From Alistipes senegalensis (GTDB lineage Bacteria > Bacteroidota > Bacteroidia > Bacteroidales > Rikenellaceae), in the NCBI GenBank assembly GCA_023665825.1, contig JAMPDE010000002.1, forward strand, positions 528,354 through 592,353: a DNA stretch of 64,000 nucleotides. The letters run 5' to 3'. This document shows positions 61,101 to 64,000 of the stretch, one piece after another. The position numbers and the translations under genes were made by a program. Position 1 is the stretch's first letter. Every line of letters starts with the position of its first letter. The notes beneath the pieces are model-generated. The model was not told where the DNA came from. It saw only the letters and a program-made list of their open reading frames with translations, and did no database searches.

Positions 61101-62417
61101 TTATTTTTCACGTCCCACGATGCGGTCGTACTCCGCTTTGGCAGTCAGATAATCGTAAATCGCCTGCGAGAAATTCAGCTGCGCCTGCGTTTGCGACAAC
61201 TGTGCCGAATTGAGTTCGAGAATGGTACCCGCACCCGCCCGATAGCGGGTGTCCGAAATGGCGTAGGCCTTGCGCGCCTGCTCGACCGTCCGTTCCTGCG
61301 CGAACATCGTTTCGCGGGCGGTCACCAAGTCGTTCAGCGCCGACCGCACCTGCACGTCGACCTGACGCCGCAGGTAATCGCGCCGCACGCCGACCTGCGC
61401 GATCTGATTCTTCAGCTCGCGCGCGCGGTTCATCTTCGTAAGGCCTGAAAAGAGCGGCACGGAAATCTGCACACCGGCGTAAAGCGGATTCTGCCAGTAA
61501 TAACCGTCCTGCACGACGGACATATCCTGAAAATTGAACGAACCCATGTTGTTGCCCGAAAGCGTGAAATTGCCGAACAAGCCGATGGTCGGCCAACGGC
61601 CGGCGTTCTCCACACGCAACTGGCGCACGAGCAGCTCCTCTTGCAATTCGAGCGTCCGCAGGTCGGTATTTTCGGAGACGTCGGTCGAAAGGCCTTCGGT
61701 ACCCTCCAACACGGCGTCGCGCAACGAATCCAACTCGCCGACGACCTCGATCTCCACCTCTTCGGGAATGGACAAATACATTTTCAGCAACCGTTCGGCG
61801 ACGGCGATCGAATTCTCGGTCTGGATGATGGTCGGTTTGAGGTTGCTCAACTGCACCTGCGCGGTCAGCAGGTCGTATTCCGACATGAGGCCATTGCGGT
61901 ATTGCAGTTCGGTGTCATCGACCGTGCGCTGCACCGTCGCCTGCGATTCGAGCAGCACGACCAGCGACTGTTCGGCCAACAGAATGTTATAGAACGCCTT
62001 GCGCACTTCGGCGATCAGATCGACCCGCGAAGCGCGCGCCTCCTCGACGGCCGCCGCCATCTGCGTGTCGTTCATCCGCAGCGTGCGGTAGACCGCCGGA
62101 GCGAAGAGCGGCATCGTGACGTCGAGCGCACCGCTGACAGTGGTGTACTGGTCGCCGCCGAGCGAAAAACCTTTGGACATGTTCTGCTTGATGAACGTGT
62201 GATTGACCTGACCGTTCACGGCCACCTGTGGCAGAAGATTGCCCCAAGTCTGCCGCCGTACGTAGTCGTAACGCGCCACCTCCATTTCAGCCACGCGGAT
62301 GGTGGGGTTCTCGCTCAAAGCCATTTCGACGGCCGCATCGAGCGTCAGACGCAACTGCGCGACGGCACTGCACGGAACTGCCGAAACCAAACAGAGCGCC
62401 AACAGATATTTTTTCAT
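61101..62417 (-). CDS. TolC-family outer-membrane efflux protein
   Basis: A 438-residue exported protein with a signal peptide (MKKYLLALCLVSAVPCSAVA) and the two OEP repeats of TolC-like channels: LTLDAAVEMALSENPTIRVAEMEVARYDYVRRQTWG and NPLYAGVQISVPLFSGLTKMNRARELKNQI. First gene of the efflux operon, with a full promoter upstream. Confidence 0.93.
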   Translation of the reverse strand: MKKYLLALCLVSAVPCSAVAQLRLTLDAAVEMALSENPTIRVAEMEVARYDYVRRQTWGNLLPQVAVNGQVNHTFIKQNMSKGFSLGGDQYTTVSGALDVTMPLFAPAVYRTLRMNDTQMAAAVEEARASRVDLIAEVRKAFYNILLAEQSLVVLLESQATVQRTVDDTELQYRNGLMSEYDLLTAQVQLSNLKPTIIQTENSIAVAERLLKMYLSIPEEVEIEVVGELDSLRDAVLEGTEGLSTDVSENTDLRTLELQEELLVRQLRVENAGRWPTIGLFGNFTLSGNNMGSFNFQDMSVVQDGYYWQNPLYAGVQISVPLFSGLTKMNRARELKNQIAQVGVRRDYLRRQVDVQVRSALNDLVTARETMFAQERTVEQARKAYAISDTRYRAGAGTILELNSAQLSQTQAQLNFSQAIYDYLTAKAEYDRIVGREK

Positions 62418-62442
62418 ACGAAAATCGTTTAGGAACAAGCGA

Positions 62443-62473
62443 CAAAGTTAGCAAAAAAACCTGCTGCTCAAAA
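62443..62473 (-). promoter_or_regulatory. Promoter of the efflux operon (-33 TTTTG, -7 TAACTTTG)
   Basis: On the minus strand TTTTG (62473-62469) and TAACTTTG (62450-62443) are 18 bp apart, and the box lies 25 bp before the TolC-like gene ATG. Confidence 0.7.
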
Positions 62474-62544
62474 CATTTTCGCGCTTTTTCGACCGGAGAA
62501 CGGACGAATCGCGGCGAACCGGAGCGAAAAAAAGACGAAAGGAC

Positions 62545-62576
62545 AAAAAAAGCCGTTGCGGAAAATCCGCAACGGC
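62545..62576 (-). terminator. Intrinsic terminator of the peptide transporter gene
   Basis: On the minus strand an 11-bp perfect GC-rich stem (62566-62576 with 62552-62562), 3-nt loop and seven U. It lies 26 bp after the stop of the POT-family gene and insulates the efflux operon. Confidence 0.92.
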
Positions 62577-62602
62577 GAACCCTGTCGGAACGAGCCGCAG
62601 GA

Positions 62603-64000
62603 CTATCGGGTTACCCGTTCGAGCCAACGGACCATCGACAGCATCACGAGCATCGACAGCGCGCAAGCCACGACGAATACCGTCCATGTGCTCCACATGG
62701 GCGTGTGGACGTAGAGCCAGCCGCCGACGAACAACAACGCGTTGCCGACCGCCGTAGCCGCCAGCCAGAAGCCCTGCATCAAGCCCTGCATGTGCGGCGG
62801 AGCCACTTTCGACACGAAAGCGAGCCCCAGCGGCGAGATGAACAGCTCGGCGACCGTGAGGATGAAATAGAGCCCCACCATCACCCAAGGCGTGACGAGC
62901 ATGGCGTGGATTTCATCGGCCTTCATGCCGGCGAGTGCGCTCTTGTCGGGCAAAGCGAACGAAATGCAGACGAGGAACAGATAGGCCAATGCGGCGATAC
63001 CCATACCCATCGCGATTTTCATCGGGGTCGAAATTTCGATGTTGCGTTTGCGCAGCCACCCGAACAGCCACATGATGACGGGCGTCAGCGTCACGACGAA
63101 GAAAGGATTGACCGACTGGAAAATCTCGGCTCCCTTGATGGTGGTGAATCCCAAGTCGACATGGATGACATCGAGGTTCACGTAGTCGCGGGCGAAATAG
63201 GTCAGCGAATAACCGTTCTGGTGGAACGACACCCAGAAGAAGATGACCACGCCGAAGACGGCGAACAAAGCGTAGATGCGCTGGCGGATCTCCTGCGCCG
63301 ACATGGTGATTTCGGCGACCGAAGCCTTGTTTTCGACGGCCGCGACGGCTTTCTGGGCCGGGTCGGGGAAACGTTTTTTGTTCACCACGTAGATAGCCAG
63401 CGACACGAGCATCATGACGATAGCGGCCAAGAATGCGTACTGGAACCCGCGATTGAACACGTCGAGGTAATCGGTGCAGAATGCCCGCAAATCGCCGAAC
63501 GACCGGCCGTCGAGCAACGCCGCCTGCGCGTAGGATTCGAGGTTGGCGAGGGCGTTCTCGGCCATGCCGGCCCCTTTGTCGAGGTACTCGTGGCACAGTT
63601 CGGGCAATTTGGCGTTGTAGTCGAAATGGTTGACTTTGAGCCACCAGTTGCGCACGCCGATCGCGATGAACGGCGCGAAGAAGCCGCCGATGTTGATGAA
63701 CATGTAGAAAATCTGGAATCCCGATTCGCGCTTGGCGTTGAACTCCTCGTTGTCGTACATCTGCCCGACGAGCGCCTGCAAGTTGCCTTTGAACAGACCG
63801 TTGCCGAACGCGATGACCAACAGGCCGATGCACGTCAATGTCAGATAAAGCGGCAGATTGGGCACGGGCGTCGGCGTCGGCACGGCGATAATCAAGTACC
63901 CCAGCGACATGACGAGCAGCCCCCACAGAATCGTACCCTTGTAATTCTTGGTACGGTCGGCGATCAGACCGCCCACGAGGGCCAGCAGGTAGATCGAAGC
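62603..64000 (-). CDS. POT-family proton-dependent oligopeptide transporter, 5' part missing
   Basis: The frame is open to the window edge (AS IYLLALVGGLIADR precedes the first internal Met), so the start lies beyond 64000; about 466 C-terminal residues are present. Multiple membrane segments, GGLIADRTKNYKGTILWG (the POT DR.G loop), NGLFKGNLQALVGQMYDN and FYMFINIGGFFAPFI with the conserved Asn fit POT/PTR2 peptide transporters. A long hydrophilic insert of about 90 residues interrupts the central membrane part. It imports di- or tripeptides by proton symport. Confidence 0.9.
   Translation of the reverse strand, partial: ASIYLLALVGGLIADRTKNYKGTILWGLLVMSLGYLIIAVPTPTPVPNLPLYLTLTCIGLLVIAFGNGLFKGNLQALVGQMYDNEEFNAKRESGFQIFYMFINIGGFFAPFIAIGVRNWWLKVNHFDYNAKLPELCHEYLDKGAGMAENALANLESYAQAALLDGRSFGDLRAFCTDYLDVFNRGFQYAFLAAIVMMLVSLAIYVVNKKRFPDPAQKAVAAVENKASVAEITMSAQEIRQRIYALFAVFGVVIFFWVSFHQNGYSLTYFARDYVNLDVIHVDLGFTTIKGAEIFQSVNPFFVVTLTPVIMWLFGWLRKRNIEISTPMKIAMGMGIAALAYLFLVCISFALPDKSALAGMKADEIHAMLVTPWVMVGLYFILTVAELFISPLGLAFVSKVAPPHMQGLMQGFWLAATAVGNALLFVGGWLYVHTPMWSTWTVFVVACALSMLVMLSMVRWLERVTR

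Noticed and set aside
1..64000. tRNA, rRNA, insertion sequences, integrases, toxin-antitoxin or phage genes
   Set aside because: I looked for typical sequences and gene products on both strands and found none I could support.

Overview
The window is a 64 kb, GC-rich piece of a chromosome that looks like a member of the Bacteroidales, most probably Alistipes or another Rikenellaceae. This rests on gene content: BspA-type leucine-rich lipoprotein, DUF2851, a PG0538-PG0541 type efflux operon, LytS/LytTR pair, large single-chain PurL. It also rests on repeated Bacteroidetes-type promoter boxes (-7 TAnnTTTG). I see no rRNA, tRNA, CRISPR array, insertion sequence or prophage.

Layout. 1-6415 (+): end of aroA, then aroC, prmC, recX and an M23 peptidase in overlapping series, a META-domain lipoprotein and rsmA. 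6424-10437 (-): an unusual nucleoside hydrolase/FmdE fusion behind a TonB-dependent receptor, and a PepSY-like secreted protein. 10553-18571 (mostly +): a small membrane protein, TspO, a hydrophilic CsbD-like protein, ispE (-), a phosphatase-fold protein that has lost its metal ligands, sufE, a MIP18/DUF59 protein, DUF2851, plsY and a FadD-like ligase. 18628-25247: a lower-GC patch with a repeat-rich surface lipoprotein, a histidine kinase/LytTR regulator pair, an orphan HsdR-N-like nuclease domain and a truncated GH2-like protein.

25352-48770 (-) is a nucleotide-biosynthesis block. The pyr genes pyrC-carA-carB-pyrK-pyrD-pyrF-pyrE-pyrB encode every step to UMP. The pur genes purE-K-L-C-F-M-N-H, a terminator, then purD, a small membrane protein and folD, encode almost every step to IMP; purB is not here. 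FolD feeds the one-carbon units used by PurN and PurH. The most interesting item is the 5' leader of the pyr operon: a promoter, a 39-codon leader ORF and an intrinsic terminator whose 5' arm contains the end of that ORF, preceded by a U-rich stretch. This is the architecture of E. coli pyrBI-type UTP-sensing attenuation. PyrB also carries a C-terminal zinc ribbon like the one in PyrI, but no allosteric domain.

49249-64000: an adenosine-kinase-like sugar kinase, pfkA, nhaC plus a HAD phosphatase, tatA-tatC, an SDR and MBL-fold hydrolase, a complete RND efflux operon (TolC-like, membrane fusion, RND pump, PG0541-like) and the 3' part of a POT-family peptide transporter that runs off the window. 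Functions are assigned by reading motifs by eye; no database search was run.
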